DNA of 64,000 bases from CAVSCD01 sp963726335 (GCA_963726335.1 CAVSCD010000004.1:695104-759103); one strand, 5' to 3'. Counted from the first letter of the stretch, positions 18,739 to 28,649 are shown. The notes: generated by a model from the letters alone, not told the origin. Translations and numbers: made by a program.

Positions 18739-21174
18739 TCAGTGGGTCAGGGGAGGCTCGCCCGGACCGTCGCCCTCCCCTCCCCCCGGAGCGAGCTCGG
18801 TCGAAAGCGCCGGCTTCTCCTGGGGCGGTTTCGGGGGCAACTCCTTGGTCAGGGCGATCTTCAAAACCTCATCCATGTTCTCCACCAGGTAGATCTTGAG
18901 CTCCTGCTTGATGACCTTGGGGATATCCTTAAGGTCCGCCCTGTTATCGAGCGGAACGATGGCCTCGCGGATGCCTTCGCGGTGGGCCGCCAGGAGCTTT
19001 TCCTTGATCCCGCCGACCGGCAGGACCCGTCCCCGGAGCGTGATCTCGCCGGTCATGGCCACCTTGCGGTTGACCGGGATCTCCGTCAGGAGCGAGATGA
19101 TCGCGGTGGCGATGGTGATGCCGGCGGACGGCCCTTCCTTGGGAGTGGCCCCTTCGGGGACGTGAATATGGATGTCGAAGTTCTTGTGCAGATCCCTGAC
19201 GATGTTGAGCTCGAAGATCTTCCCCCGGACGTAGCTGAAGGCCGCCTGGGCCGATTCCTGCATGATCTCGCCCAGTTGTCCCGTCAGGGTGAAGACGCCC
19301 TTGCCGTGGACTTTGGTCGCCTCGAAGGTCAGGAGTTCTCCGCCGAACTCGGTCCAGGCCATGCCGACGGACGCGCCGACCTCCTCGGCCTTGTCGATCA
19401 GGGAGCGCCTGAACTTGGCGATCCCAAGATAGCCCTCGAGGTTCTTCTGAGTGACCCGCTCGCCGTGCTCCCTGCCTTTGTCGACCACCCGCTTGACCAG
19501 CTTCCGGCAAACGGAGGTGATCTCCCGTTCCAGGTTCCGTACGCCGGCCTCCCGGGTGTATTCCCGGATGATCTTCTGCATGGCCGGGTCGGCGATCTTC
19601 AGGTTATTGGCCTTGAGGCCATGGGCTTTCAGCTGCCGGGGCACCAGGAACCGCTTGGCGATCTGGAGCTTCTCGTCCTCGGTATAGCCGGGCAGGCGGA
19701 TGATCTCCATGCGGTCGATGAGGGGCCGGGGGATCGGGTCCAGCATGTTCGCCGTCACGATGAACATGACCTGGGAGAGGTCGAAATCGGTATCGATGTA
19801 GTGGTCGAGGAAGGTGCCGTTCTGGTCGGGGTCGAGGACCTCCATCAGGGCCGAAGCCGGGTCGCCGCGGAAATCCATGCTCATCTTGTCCACCTCGTCG
19901 AGCAGGAAGACCGGGTTCTTCGTGCCGCCCCGTTTGATCATCTGGATGATCCGTCCGGGATAAGCGCCGATGTACGTCCGGCGATGGCCCCGGATCTCGG
20001 CCTCGTCCCGGACCCCGCCAAGGGACAGCCGGACGAATTTCCGGCCCGTCGCCCTGGCGATCGACCGGCCCAGGGAGGACTTGCCCACGCCGGGCGGGCC
20101 GATCAGCCCCAGGATGACACCTTTCGGGTTCTTGACGAGCTGGCGGATGGAGAGGTACTCGATGATCCTCTCCTTGACCTTTTCCAGTCCGTAATGGTCC
20201 TCGTCCAGGATCTTGAGGGCGGACTTGAGGTCCCTCTTCTCCCGGGATTTCTTGTTCCAGGGAAGCGAGATGAGCCAGTCGAGATAGTTGCGGCAGACCG
20301 TCGCCTCGGCGGACATCGGCGGCATGGTCTCGAGACGCTCGATCTCCTTGGTCGCCTTTTCCTGGGCGTCGGGGGGCATGCCGGCTTTCTTCACCTTCTG
20401 GCGCAGCTCCTCGATCTCGTTGGGCTGCTCTTCTTTCCGGCCGAAGTTGGCGCCGGCGGGGAAGACGTTCGGCCGGGTTTCCTTCGCTCCGGGGGCCTTC
20501 GGCCGCTCGCCCTTGGGCCCCTCCCTCCTCAGCCGGGAATGGATCTTCAAGATTTCATTTTCCAGAAGATAGTTCAGCCGCCGGACCCTTTCGAGAGTGT
20601 TGATGGTCTCGAGCAGGTTCTGCTTTTCCTCGAGCGGCAGGTAAAGGTGCGAAGAGATGATATCGGTGATCCGCTCGGTGGTGGTGTCGCGGAGCGCCGG
20701 GATGATCGATTCGATGTTGGCGTTCTGGTTGAGCTTCAGATAGTCCTCGAACAGGGCGAGGACCCTCTTCAGGAGGTCCTTGGTCTCCGGGCTCTGGTCC
20801 TCGATCTCCTTGATGACCTTGGCCAGCACCTGATAGTAGGGAAAGGTGCTCAGATACTCGATGACCCGGGCCCGCTTCTTCGCCTCGACGATGACCTTGA
20901 CGTTCTTGTCGTCCGACTTGACCGTCCGGATGACTTTAGCGGTCACGCCCAGGGAATAGATGTCCTTGGGCGTCGGATTGTTCATGGAGGCGTCCATCTG
21001 GGCGGCCAGGAAGATCAGCTTGTCCCGCTCCAGCGCCTTGTCCAGAGCCTGGACCGAGGATTCGCGGCCGATGATGAACGGCACCAGCGTCGACGGGAAG
21101 ATCACAAGGTCCCGCAAGGGGATGAGCGGGATGTTGCGGATCATCTCGGCGCTGCTGTTGGGGTCTTGGCTCAT
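18739..21174 (-). CDS. lon: ATP-dependent Lon protease
   Basis: The 811-residue protein is full length. The N-terminal substrate-binding domain (about 10-210) starts IPLIPLRDLVIFPSTLVPF. The AAA+ module has Walker A GPPGVGKSS and a DEVDKM Walker B. The C-terminal peptidase has the catalytic dyad: Ser in PKEGPSAGIT and Lys in GGIKEKLLAA. A charged, proline-rich linker of about 30 residues (around 215-245) is longer than usual. It degrades misfolded and regulatory cytosolic proteins. Its start lies one base after the clpX stop, so both are in one operon. Confidence 0.97.
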   Translation of the reverse strand: MSQDPNSSAEMIRNIPLIPLRDLVIFPSTLVPFIIGRESSVQALDKALERDKLIFLAAQMDASMNNPTPKDIYSLGVTAKVIRTVKSDDKNVKVIVEAKKRARVIEYLSTFPYYQVLAKVIKEIEDQSPETKDLLKRVLALFEDYLKLNQNANIESIIPALRDTTTERITDIISSHLYLPLEEKQNLLETINTLERVRRLNYLLENEILKIHSRLRREGPKGERPKAPGAKETRPNVFPAGANFGRKEEQPNEIEELRQKVKKAGMPPDAQEKATKEIERLETMPPMSAEATVCRNYLDWLISLPWNKKSREKRDLKSALKILDEDHYGLEKVKERIIEYLSIRQLVKNPKGVILGLIGPPGVGKSSLGRSIARATGRKFVRLSLGGVRDEAEIRGHRRTYIGAYPGRIIQMIKRGGTKNPVFLLDEVDKMSMDFRGDPASALMEVLDPDQNGTFLDHYIDTDFDLSQVMFIVTANMLDPIPRPLIDRMEIIRLPGYTEDEKLQIAKRFLVPRQLKAHGLKANNLKIADPAMQKIIREYTREAGVRNLEREITSVCRKLVKRVVDKGREHGERVTQKNLEGYLGIAKFRRSLIDKAEEVGASVGMAWTEFGGELLTFEATKVHGKGVFTLTGQLGEIMQESAQAAFSYVRGKIFELNIVRDLHKNFDIHIHVPEGATPKEGPSAGITIATAIISLLTEIPVNRKVAMTGEITLRGRVLPVGGIKEKLLAAHREGIREAIVPLDNRADLKDIPKVIKQELKIYLVENMDEVLKIALTKELPPKPPQEKPALSTELAPGGGEGDGPGEPPLTH

Positions 21175-21175
21175 C

Positions 21176-22435
21176 TTATTCTCCCACTGCCTTCTTGAGT
21201 CGTTCGGGGCCCGCGTCGTTCTCCTCGACCATCTCGTGCGTGATGCGGATCTCGCCCTGCGGCTTGGACGACGGCAGCTCGTACATCATATCGAGCATCA
21301 GATCCTCGATGATCGACCGGAGCCCCCTGGCGCCCAGGTTCCTCTCCAGGGATTTCCGGGCGATCGTTTCGAGCGCCCGGGCCTCAAATTCCAGCGCCAC
21401 GCCTTCCATCTCGAAAAGCTTCTGGAACTGCCGGATGATGGCGTTCTTGGGCTTGGTCAGGATGCTCACCAGGTCCTCGACGCCGAGCTCGTTGAAAACC
21501 GCCGTGACGGGGATCCGGCCGACGAGTTCGGGGATCAGGCCGTACTTGATGAGGTCCTGGGGGATCAGTTCCGAGTAGATGTCGGCGGCGGCGGTCTTCT
21601 TCCCGGGCCGGAGGTCCGACTTGAACCCGACCGCGGTCTTCCCGATGCGCTGTCCGATGATCCTGTCCAGCCCGGTGAAGGCGCCGCCGCAGATGAACAG
21701 GACATCGGTCGTATCGACGGGGATGAATTCCTGGTACGGGTGCTTCCGACCGCCCTGGGGCGGGATGTTGGTCACCGTCCCCTCGATGATCTTGAGCAGC
21801 GCCTGCTGAACCCCCTCCCCCGACACGTCCCTGGTGATGGACGGGCTGTCGCTCTTGCGGCTGATCTTGTCGATCTCGTCGATGTAGATGATGCCCTTTT
21901 GGGCCTTCTCGATGTTCCCCCCGGCGGCCTGGAAGAGCTTGAGGACGACGTTCTCGACGTCCTCCCCGACATAGCCCGCCTCGGTCAGGGTCGTCGCGTC
22001 GGCGATGGCGAAGGGGACGGAGAGGATCCTGGCCAACGTCTGCGCCATCAGGGTCTTGCCCGTGCCCGTCGGGCCGATGAGCAGGATGTTGCTTTTGGCC
22101 ACTTCGACATCGGCGGCGTCCTTTTTCAGCCGGGTCCGCTTGTAGTGGTTATAGACGGCCACGGAGATCTTTTTCTTGGCTTTGTCCTGGCCGATGATGT
22201 ATTCGTCCAGGGCACCCTTGATCTGCCGCGGAGTGAGGTTGTCCGCTTTCCGCTGCCGTTCGTCCCCTTCCTTGGTTTTATCTGCAATAATAATAGAATG
22301 AGCAATTTGAACGCAACCATCGCATATAAAAACGCCTTTCGGCCCGGCGATGAGCTTCTTGACCTGGGCCTGGGAACGGTGGCAGAAGTTACACTTGATC
22401 GCCGGTCCCGGTTTGGACTGAGTTTCGTCTTCCAT
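21176..22435 (-). CDS. clpX: ATP-dependent Clp protease ATP-binding subunit ClpX
   Basis: Start at 22435 gives 419 residues, the usual ClpX size; a GTG at 22474 would add 13 unlikely residues. The N-terminal zinc-binding domain has CNFC and CDGC pairs. The AAA+ core has Walker A GPTGTGKT, Walker B IIYIDEID and sensor motifs, with the RYGL-like pore/ClpP-contact region seen as KYGLIPELVGR. It unfolds tagged proteins and feeds them to ClpP. It lies 48 bp after clpP and 1 bp before lon. Confidence 0.97.
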   Translation of the reverse strand: MEDETQSKPGPAIKCNFCHRSQAQVKKLIAGPKGVFICDGCVQIAHSIIIADKTKEGDERQRKADNLTPRQIKGALDEYIIGQDKAKKKISVAVYNHYKRTRLKKDAADVEVAKSNILLIGPTGTGKTLMAQTLARILSVPFAIADATTLTEAGYVGEDVENVVLKLFQAAGGNIEKAQKGIIYIDEIDKISRKSDSPSITRDVSGEGVQQALLKIIEGTVTNIPPQGGRKHPYQEFIPVDTTDVLFICGGAFTGLDRIIGQRIGKTAVGFKSDLRPGKKTAAADIYSELIPQDLIKYGLIPELVGRIPVTAVFNELGVEDLVSILTKPKNAIIRQFQKLFEMEGVALEFEARALETIARKSLERNLGARGLRSIIEDLMLDMMYELPSSKPQGEIRITHEMVEENDAGPERLKKAVGE

Positions 22436-22483
22436 CGTCGTCTTCAGCAGCTCCAGATTTTCCGACCGCCCCACGGGCGGAGT

Positions 22484-23080
22484 TCACGCCCCGGCATCGT
22501 TACGGGAGGCGATGATCTCGTCGATCAGACCGTAGTTCTTCGCTTCGCCGGGGGTCATGATGAAATCCCGTTCGATGTCGGTCTGGATCTTCTCCTTCGG
22601 CTGGCCGGTGTGCCGGGCCAGGATATCGTTGAGCGCCTCCCGGATGCGCAAAATCTCTTTCGCCTGGATGGCGATGTCCGTCGCCTGGCCCTGATAGCCT
22701 CCGTAGGGCTGATGGAGGACGACCCGGGAATTCGGCAGGGAGTACCGCTTTCCCGGGCGGCCCGCCGCCAGCAGCACGGCCGCCATGCTGGCGGCTTGGC
22801 CGACGCAGATCGTGGAGACGTCGGACTTGATAAACTGCATCGTATCGTAAATAGCGATCCCCGCCGTGATGCTCCCGCCCGGGGAGTTGATATACAACGA
22901 AACCTCCCTTTTCGGGTTCTCCGCCTCGAGGTAGAGAAGCTGGGCGATGACCGCGTTCGCCAACTCATCATTGATCTCGGACCCTATGAAAATGATGTTG
23001 TCCTTGAGCAGGCGGGAATAGATATCGTACGCCCGTTCATTGCGGCCGTCCTGCTCGACGACATAGGGGATCAAGGTCAT
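22484..23080 (-). CDS. clpP: ATP-dependent Clp protease proteolytic subunit ClpP
   Basis: The 198-residue serine peptidase has the full triad: Ser98 in GQAASMA, His123 in VLHQP and Asp172 in ERDFIM. Its length is normal, with a short N-terminal stretch before the axial loop. It forms the two-ring chamber served by ClpX, whose gene is next in the operon. It starts 11 bp after the tig stop codon. Confidence 0.97.
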   Translation of the reverse strand: MTLIPYVVEQDGRNERAYDIYSRLLKDNIIFIGSEINDELANAVIAQLLYLEAENPKREVSLYINSPGGSITAGIAIYDTMQFIKSDVSTICVGQAASMAAVLLAAGRPGKRYSLPNSRVVLHQPYGGYQGQATDIAIQAKEILRIREALNDILARHTGQPKEKIQTDIERDFIMTPGEAKNYGLIDEIIASRNDAGA

Positions 23081-23091
23081 GAAGAGTATCC

Positions 23092-24366
23092 TTATGATAC
23101 AGCGTTTTCGAGCAAGAAGTCAATGGTTTTCCGGGTCAGCAGAGCCGTCCGGATGTCCTCCCTCTTCCCCTCGTCGTTGATCCTGGCGATGAGCTGGGCC
23201 AGGGGTACGCCGTTCCGTTTGGCCATTCCCCTGATCTCTTCCTCGACCTCTTCGTCGCTCACGCTGAGCCGCTCCCGGTCGGCGATCTTGTGAAGGATGA
23301 GGCCCCGCTTGATATTCCGGGCCGCCTGCTCACCGGCCTGCTGTTTCAGCTCCTCGACCTGCTGCGGCGTCACGCCGCCCTTGAGGGACTCCGCCCAGTT
23401 CTGGAGGATCGACCGGGCTTCCCCGTCCACCAGAGATTGCGGCAGATCCAGGGTGACCCCTTCGGCCAGCGCCTTCAGGACTTCCTCGCCCCGCTCCCGC
23501 CGGGCGTTTTCTTCTTTGGCCTTCTCCAGCTCGCCCCGGACCTTGGCCCGAAGAGCCGTCAGGCTGTCGAACTCGCCGAGGTCCTTGGCCCACTCGTCCG
23601 TCAGCTCGGGAACCTTCTTCTCTTTGATGGAGATGACCTTGATCTCGTATTCAATCTCCCGTCCCGCCAGCTTTTTCTGGGGATGGTCGGACGGATAGAC
23701 GATGGCGAACCGCCGCGTCTCCTCGGGTTTGAGGCCGCTGAGGTTCTCGTTCAGATTCTTCTCGTTGTCCGGGTGCCCGGCCAGGACAAGAAACTTCTCT
23801 GTCGGCAGGTAGCGCTTGGTCTTCAAGTCCTTGCCCTTCCACTCGACGAGCGCATAATCGCCGTCCCGGACCCCTCGATCCGCCACGGGCGAATACTCGG
23901 CGGATTTCTGGCGGACGTCCTCGAGATAGCGCTCGACATCAGCGTCCTCGACCCGGACGGCGGCCTTCTCGAACTTGAGCTTCTTATAGGGCGGCACATC
24001 GAATTCGGGGATGATCTCGACGACGGCTTTGAACCGGAAGGGCTCGCCCACATTGAAGCGGATCTCCCGGATCAGCGGTGTGCTGACGGGGTTGAGCCGC
24101 TCGGCCAGCAGACTTTCCCTCAGGATTCGAGGAGCCAGGCTTTCAATAACGGCCTCCCGGAGATCCTCGGAAAAGAGCTTCCTGACCATTTCCCGGGGCG
24201 CCTTGCCCCGCCGAAACCCGTCCAGCTTGGCCCTGGAGGCATAGTCATCGAGGACGTTCTCAAATTCCCGGGACGCTTCTTCGGCGGGCACTTCGATGTC
24301 CAACTCGCGCCGGGACATCGCGGGCGCCGTCACCACCGTCTTGACCTTTTCCGTTTGTTCTTCCAT
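23092..24366 (-). CDS. tig: Trigger factor, ribosome-associated peptidyl-prolyl isomerase
   Basis: The start at 24366 is supported by AAGGA 8 nt upstream and gives 424 residues, as expected. The ribosome-binding signature FRRGKAPREMV (around residues 45-55) is intact. It is followed by the FKBP-like PPIase domain (about 150-240) and the helical C-terminal chaperone arms. It shields nascent chains at the ribosome exit. Its position after tRNA-Leu and before clpP-clpX-lon is a common bacterial arrangement; the 76-bp gap from the tRNA suggests shared transcription is possible. Confidence 0.96.
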   Translation of the reverse strand: MEEQTEKVKTVVTAPAMSRRELDIEVPAEEASREFENVLDDYASRAKLDGFRRGKAPREMVRKLFSEDLREAVIESLAPRILRESLLAERLNPVSTPLIREIRFNVGEPFRFKAVVEIIPEFDVPPYKKLKFEKAAVRVEDADVERYLEDVRQKSAEYSPVADRGVRDGDYALVEWKGKDLKTKRYLPTEKFLVLAGHPDNEKNLNENLSGLKPEETRRFAIVYPSDHPQKKLAGREIEYEIKVISIKEKKVPELTDEWAKDLGEFDSLTALRAKVRGELEKAKEENARRERGEEVLKALAEGVTLDLPQSLVDGEARSILQNWAESLKGGVTPQQVEELKQQAGEQAARNIKRGLILHKIADRERLSVSDEEVEEEIRGMAKRNGVPLAQLIARINDEGKREDIRTALLTRKTIDFLLENAVS

Positions 24367-24442
24367 GACGTTGTTCCTTCTTCCTGACCCGGGCGCGGGA
24401 GCCTCGGGCGGCGAAATCCTCACTCGGGGTATCTTTTCAGTA

Positions 24443-24527
24443 TGGGCAGAGCGGGACTCGAACCCGCACTCCTTATGCAGGAACTAGGTCCTAAGCCTAG
24501 CGCGTCTGCCAGTTCCGCCACCTGCCC
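24443..24527 (-). tRNA. tRNA-Leu (anticodon UAG, reads CUA)
   Basis: The 85-nt sequence folds as a class II tRNA. Acceptor GGGCAGG pairs with TCTGCCC; the anticodon stem CTAGG/CCTAG holds the loop CTTAGGA with anticodon TAG; a long variable arm and the T-arm with GGTTCGAGTCC follow. The discriminator base is A at 24443 and CCA is not encoded. It lies just upstream of tig on the same strand. Confidence 0.93.
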
Positions 24528-24697
24528 CCGCAACTCCGGCCGAGCCGGCGGACCGGCCGCGCATCCTGAAAGCCGACTCGCCTCCCGGCAGGCTCGGCCT
24601 TCCGGGGACTTGGAGGAAAGGTGCTCTCAGATGCGGGAATAGACTCCTTTTTACCATATCCCCGGCCAGACTGTCAACGACCGCGCCCGGCGTCCTG

Positions 24698-26524
24698 TCA
24701 GCGAAGGTACTTCTGCAGCCGGGCGGCCAGGTCGGGATCGACATTGGAGAGCGACTTGTAGACCTCGCGGGCGCTGAAATTATCCTTGAGGTTCAAGTAG
24801 GTGATGGCCAGGTTGTAGAGCGCCGCTCCGTAGTCGGGCCGAAGCTCGACCGCTTTCTTCAGCGGCTCGAGGGCGGGGTCGAACTGCTTGAGCTGCATAT
24901 GCCCGACGCCGATGTTGAGCCAGGCGTCGGCGCTGTCGGGAACCAGGGCGACATAGTTTTTAAAGGCCTCGATCGATCCCTTGTAATCCTTTTGATATGA
25001 ATAACATAAGCCGATATTATAGTAAGCCGCATCGTAATCGGGCTTGACCACCAAAGCCTGCCGGAAGGTGGCGATGGCCTCGTCGAATCTCTTGAGCTTC
25101 TGGAACATGATCCCCAGGTTGAAGACGGCGATTTCGCTCTTGGGGCTGAGCTCGATCACCTTCTTGGCGGCCTCGATGGCATTTTCGTTCCGCCCGGCCT
25201 CGTCATACATCTTGACGACCTGACTGTAGTATGTCGTGGCGTCCGCGGAGTTCAGCTCGGCCAGCAGCCGGTAAACCGCCTCGGCTTTTTCCAGCTGTCC
25301 GGCCTTCTGGTAGGCCTGAGCCAGCGTGAAGTTGACTTTGAGGTCTTTGGACTGGGCTTTGGCGGCCTGTTCCAGGGCCGTCACGGCCTGGTCGAACTGT
25401 CCGAGAGCCAACCGGTCCTCCCCGAGCCTCAGGTATCCCATCCAGGCGTTTTCGGGATTGAGCTTCAGGAACCGTTCGTAGGCTTCCGCCGCCTTGGCGA
25501 AGTCCTTCTGTTCGTCATAAGCGTTGCCGATAGTGAATAACGGCTCGGCGTTGGCGCCGTCGAGGGCGACCGCCTGCTCGAACGCGGCGATGGACTCGGG
25601 CCACTTCTGCATCCGATAGTAGATGTTTCCGAGCTCCAGATGGGCCGCTGTCCTCTTGGGGTCGAGCGTGATGACCTTCTGGAAGGCGGCGGCGGCGGCG
25701 GCGTAGCTTCTTTGCTTGGAGTATACCGAGGCCAGCAGGGCCTGCGCTTCGACGAGGGAGGGGTTGGCCTGGACGACCTTTTCCAGGTATTTCCCGGCAC
25801 CGCTCATATCATCCACCAGGTAGGCGATCCGGCCGGCGAGGAAAGCGCCTTCGGGCCCGGCCAGATAGTCCTCCTTCGTCCGGTCCTTGAAGGCGGTCAG
25901 CGCGCCGGCGCGGGAGATGCCCTTCCAGGAATTCGAGCCGATGCCGATCCGGGACGTTTTATCGACGAGCAGGAGGCCGACGGCCTGACCGGTCTCGTTA
26001 AGGAGGGGGGCGCCGTTGAACCCCTCGGTACTGGACAGCGACAATTCCAGGAGCGTGGGCCCTTCCGGCAGCTTGTGCAGATTGCGGATGGTCCCTTCGC
26101 TGACGACGATATCGCCCGATTCATTGGCGCCGATGGCGAAGATCCTGGCGCCGGCGGCGAGCTCGTCGGAATTCCCGACGGGCAGCGCCGTGACCTTGTT
26201 CTTCGTCTTGATGACCGCGGCATCGATATTCTTGTCGACCGCCAGCAGTCCTTCGATCCTGCCTTTCTTGCCCTTGGCGTTGACCGCCTCTAACTCCGCG
26301 GCCGGGCTGACCAGGTGGTAGCTCGTGAGCAAGGCCTCCTCACTCAACCCGAAGCCCACGCCTTTGCCGATGAGGGCCTTGCTCTCGTCGTAGACGAAGA
26401 GCGAAACCACGCCGTCTTTGCTCTGCTCGAAAATCCTGGCGGCGTCATCCGACTGGGAAAAGAGGGGCAACCCGGCGACCAATAAGCAGGCGATGCATAC
26501 CAAGCCGCGCAGTTTCATGCTCAT
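24698..26524 (-). CDS. Exported TPR protein with a degenerate trypsin-like domain
   Basis: The start at 26524 has GGAGG 9 nt upstream and opens into a signal peptide (residues 1-23). Residues 30-200 look like a trypsin/DegP fold: His70 in LLTSYHLV and Asp101 in NIDAAVI are kept, but the nucleophile position reads GFNGAPLL instead of GNSGGP, so Asn170 replaces Ser. Residues 265-605 hold about ten TPR units ending in ARLQKYLR. It is probably a periplasmic scaffold rather than a protease. The 608-residue product is transcribed from its own TTGACA promoter (26565-26593) and is last before the tRNA. Confidence 0.75.
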   Translation of the reverse strand: MSMKLRGLVCIACLLVAGLPLFSQSDDAARIFEQSKDGVVSLFVYDESKALIGKGVGFGLSEEALLTSYHLVSPAAELEAVNAKGKKGRIEGLLAVDKNIDAAVIKTKNKVTALPVGNSDELAAGARIFAIGANESGDIVVSEGTIRNLHKLPEGPTLLELSLSSTEGFNGAPLLNETGQAVGLLLVDKTSRIGIGSNSWKGISRAGALTAFKDRTKEDYLAGPEGAFLAGRIAYLVDDMSGAGKYLEKVVQANPSLVEAQALLASVYSKQRSYAAAAAAFQKVITLDPKRTAAHLELGNIYYRMQKWPESIAAFEQAVALDGANAEPLFTIGNAYDEQKDFAKAAEAYERFLKLNPENAWMGYLRLGEDRLALGQFDQAVTALEQAAKAQSKDLKVNFTLAQAYQKAGQLEKAEAVYRLLAELNSADATTYYSQVVKMYDEAGRNENAIEAAKKVIELSPKSEIAVFNLGIMFQKLKRFDEAIATFRQALVVKPDYDAAYYNIGLCYSYQKDYKGSIEAFKNYVALVPDSADAWLNIGVGHMQLKQFDPALEPLKKAVELRPDYGAALYNLAITYLNLKDNFSAREVYKSLSNVDPDLAARLQKYLR

Positions 26525-26564
26525 ATCCTCTTCCCTCCTTGTCTTCCGGAATACACCAAAAACA

Positions 26565-26593
26565 AATTTACATAGAGCCGATTCCGCTGTCAA
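26565..26593 (-). promoter_or_regulatory. Promoter of the TPR/trypsin-like gene
   Basis: Minus strand: TTGACA (26588-26593), 17 bp, TAAATT (26565-26570). The predicted leader is about 35 nt and includes the GGAGG. Confidence 0.5.
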
Positions 26594-26765
26594 TCAAATA
26601 ATGCGGCCCGGGGCCGGCCTGTCCCCAAATGCGGCATCGATCGGGAAGCCTCTTCAAACAGGTGACAGTAATGATCTCACTGAGGGGTGGCACGGCGATA
26701 GCCCCTGCGCAATACTCAATCACCTGATCACATGGCTGGAGATGCAACCAATCGATCGCGGCCGG

Positions 26766-26794
26766 TTGACAAAAGCAGACGGGTCGACTACGTT
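26766..26794 (+). promoter_or_regulatory. Promoter of the GT87-like gene
   Basis: TTGACA (26766-26771), 17 bp, TACGTT (26789-26794). Only 8 nt separate the -10 box from the ATG at 26803, so the message would be leaderless or nearly so; no Shine-Dalgarno is present. Confidence 0.5.
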
Positions 26795-26802
26795 TTAGCC
26801 CG

Positions 26803-27960
26803 ATGACCGCTAACCGAAAACGGGCCCTCATCGTCCTGGCGGCGGCCGTTGTCTTGGCCGGCGCCTTCCTGCTCCGGGTCAAACATGACATGGTGGATTT
26901 CGCCGTCAACTACAACGCCGCCCAGCGCCTCCGGCTGGGCGAAACTCTGTACCGGACGTCGGACGGACACTACCAGTTCAAGTATATGCCCTTTTCAGCG
27001 TTCCTTTATCTGCCGCTCACGCTCGTCCCGCTGGACGCGGCCAAGGGCGTTTGGTACGCCGTCGTGGTCGTCTCGACGGTCCTCGTGTTTTACCTGACCG
27101 TCCGGCTTCTCCGGCCCGTCAGGAAAAGGGCGCTTTTCATCTCCCTGGCCGCCGCCGTGGTCCTCGGAAGGTACTTTCTGCGGGAAATCGACCTCGGCCA
27201 GATCAACGCCCTGATCACGGCCCTGCTGCTGGTCATGATCCTTCATTATGACTCCTGGCTGGACCGTGCCGGGCCGCCGCGGGAGGAGAGGGCCGCGGGC
27301 TTGAGCTGGGGGTTGGCGACGGCCCTGAAGCCCTACGCGCTGATCTATCTCCCGTACTTCGTCCTCAAAAGACGGTGGCGGGCCGTGGTGTGCGGCCTGG
27401 CCGCCCTCGGGCTTGCCGTGCTCGCTCCGGCGCTTTTTTATGGCCTGCCGGGGAACTTCACCGTCCTCGGGGAGTGGCGGTCCACGCTTTCGGCCTCCTC
27501 GCCACGTCTTTTTTCGGCCCAGGACAACGTGTCGATCATGGGGTTCCTGACCAAGTGGACAGGCCGGCAACAGATCTCTTTCTTGCTCTATGCGGTTGTT
27601 CTGGCCGCGCTGGCCGCGCTCGTCCTCATCCTGATATACCGCGGACGAAAGACGTCCCGGCCCCAGATCCTCGAGGGCTTCCTGCTCCTGGCCTTGATCC
27701 CGCTCATTTCCCCTCTCGGCTGGGATTACACGATGCTGTCCTCCGCCCCCGCGGTGATGCTCATCCTCAGTCACCTCGACAAGTATTCCCGCCCGGCCAG
27801 GGTGATCCTGTATGTCACCTTGGCCGTGATCGCCCTCTCCCTGTTCGACCTCATGGGCCGGGCGTTTTTCGAAAGGTTCATGTCGCTGTCGGTGATCACG
27901 ATCTGCTTTATGACCCTCATCGGCTACGTCGCCTTCCTCCGTATCAAGGGCCATGCCTGA
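26803..27960 (+). CDS. GT87 (DUF2029)-family membrane glycosyltransferase
   Basis: The 385-residue protein has about nine to ten membrane segments, starting at residues 8-24, and a GT-C-type layout. After the first helix comes an extracytoplasmic loop with DFAVNYNAAQRLRLGETLY, and later the family motif DLGQINALITALL. GT87 enzymes are polyprenyl-phosphate-sugar-dependent mannosyl- or arabinosyl-type transferases; the sugar here is unknown. It overlaps the DUF2085 gene by 8 bp. Transcription appears leaderless. Confidence 0.75.
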   Translation: MTANRKRALIVLAAAVVLAGAFLLRVKHDMVDFAVNYNAAQRLRLGETLYRTSDGHYQFKYMPFSAFLYLPLTLVPLDAAKGVWYAVVVVSTVLVFYLTVRLLRPVRKRALFISLAAAVVLGRYFLREIDLGQINALITALLLVMILHYDSWLDRAGPPREERAAGLSWGLATALKPYALIYLPYFVLKRRWRAVVCGLAALGLAVLAPALFYGLPGNFTVLGEWRSTLSASSPRLFSAQDNVSIMGFLTKWTGRQQISFLLYAVVLAALAALVLILIYRGRKTSRPQILEGFLLLALIPLISPLGWDYTMLSSAPAVMLILSHLDKYSRPARVILYVTLAVIALSLFDLMGRAFFERFMSLSVITICFMTLIGYVAFLRIKGHA

Positions 27961-28450
27961 ACCCGGCGCCGGGCCGGTTACTCCGTCCCGGAGGAAGATC
28001 GTCTTTGTTTACGGACTGACGGCCGCCGGAACCCTGGCTTGGCTGGCCGGGATCTTCCTGGTTCCCTATCTTCGGGCTCAAGGGGTCCGCTGGGCGGGGC
28101 TCGTTCAGGCGGTCTATTCGCCCGTGTGTCATCAGCTGCCGTCGCGTTCATTCCTGGCCTGGGGTTTCCCACTGGGCGTCTGCGCGAGGTGCCTGGGCAT
28201 TTATCTCGGGTTCGCCGCCGGGCTGGCCCTGTATCCGGTCCTCCGAGGCTTCCGCGGCGTACGGCTTCCCGACACAAAGGTCTTTCTGGCTGTCTCGGCC
28301 CCGATCGTCATCGATACGGCCGCCGCTTTTCTGGGAATCTGGGACTCGCCCGGACCGGCGCGCCTGGCCCTCGGGTTCCTCTGGGGCTCCATCCTTCCCT
28401 ACTATCTCATCACCGGGTTCGCCGAGCTCACTCTCCGGCGGAGCGGATAG
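27953..28450 (+). CDS. DUF2085-family membrane protein
   Basis: The 165-residue protein has four hydrophobic segments and the DUF2085 core YSPVCHQLPSRSF followed by GVCARCLGIYLGF, with paired Cys and His residues that could bind a metal. Function is unknown in the family. It is translationally coupled to the GT87-like gene (8-bp overlap), which suggests a shared role in the envelope. Confidence 0.75.
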   Translation: MPEPGAGPVTPSRRKIVFVYGLTAAGTLAWLAGIFLVPYLRAQGVRWAGLVQAVYSPVCHQLPSRSFLAWGFPLGVCARCLGIYLGFAAGLALYPVLRGFRGVRLPDTKVFLAVSAPIVIDTAAAFLGIWDSPGPARLALGFLWGSILPYYLITGFAELTLRRSG

Positions 28451-28649
28451 ATCTCTATAACCCCATTGTAGAAAGATCGGACGGGTGGCGCGGGGCGGGG
28501 GCCCTCCGCCGCACCGAACGTTTGATGCCGTGGACAAAGGGCGTCAATAAGGAGCGACATGGGGCGTGAGGGGCGCCGGGGGTGGACCGCGACAGGCCCC
28601 GGCCGAATCCATTAAGATCCTTGAGCGCAGGCTAACCCATACATATTCC

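Noticed and set aside
18742..21198. Open frame of 818 codons on the plus strand
   Set aside because: Exactly mirrors lon and has no domain or start signal.
20960..23293. Long plus-strand frame across clpX and clpP
   Set aside because: Antisense shadow of genes with clear motifs.
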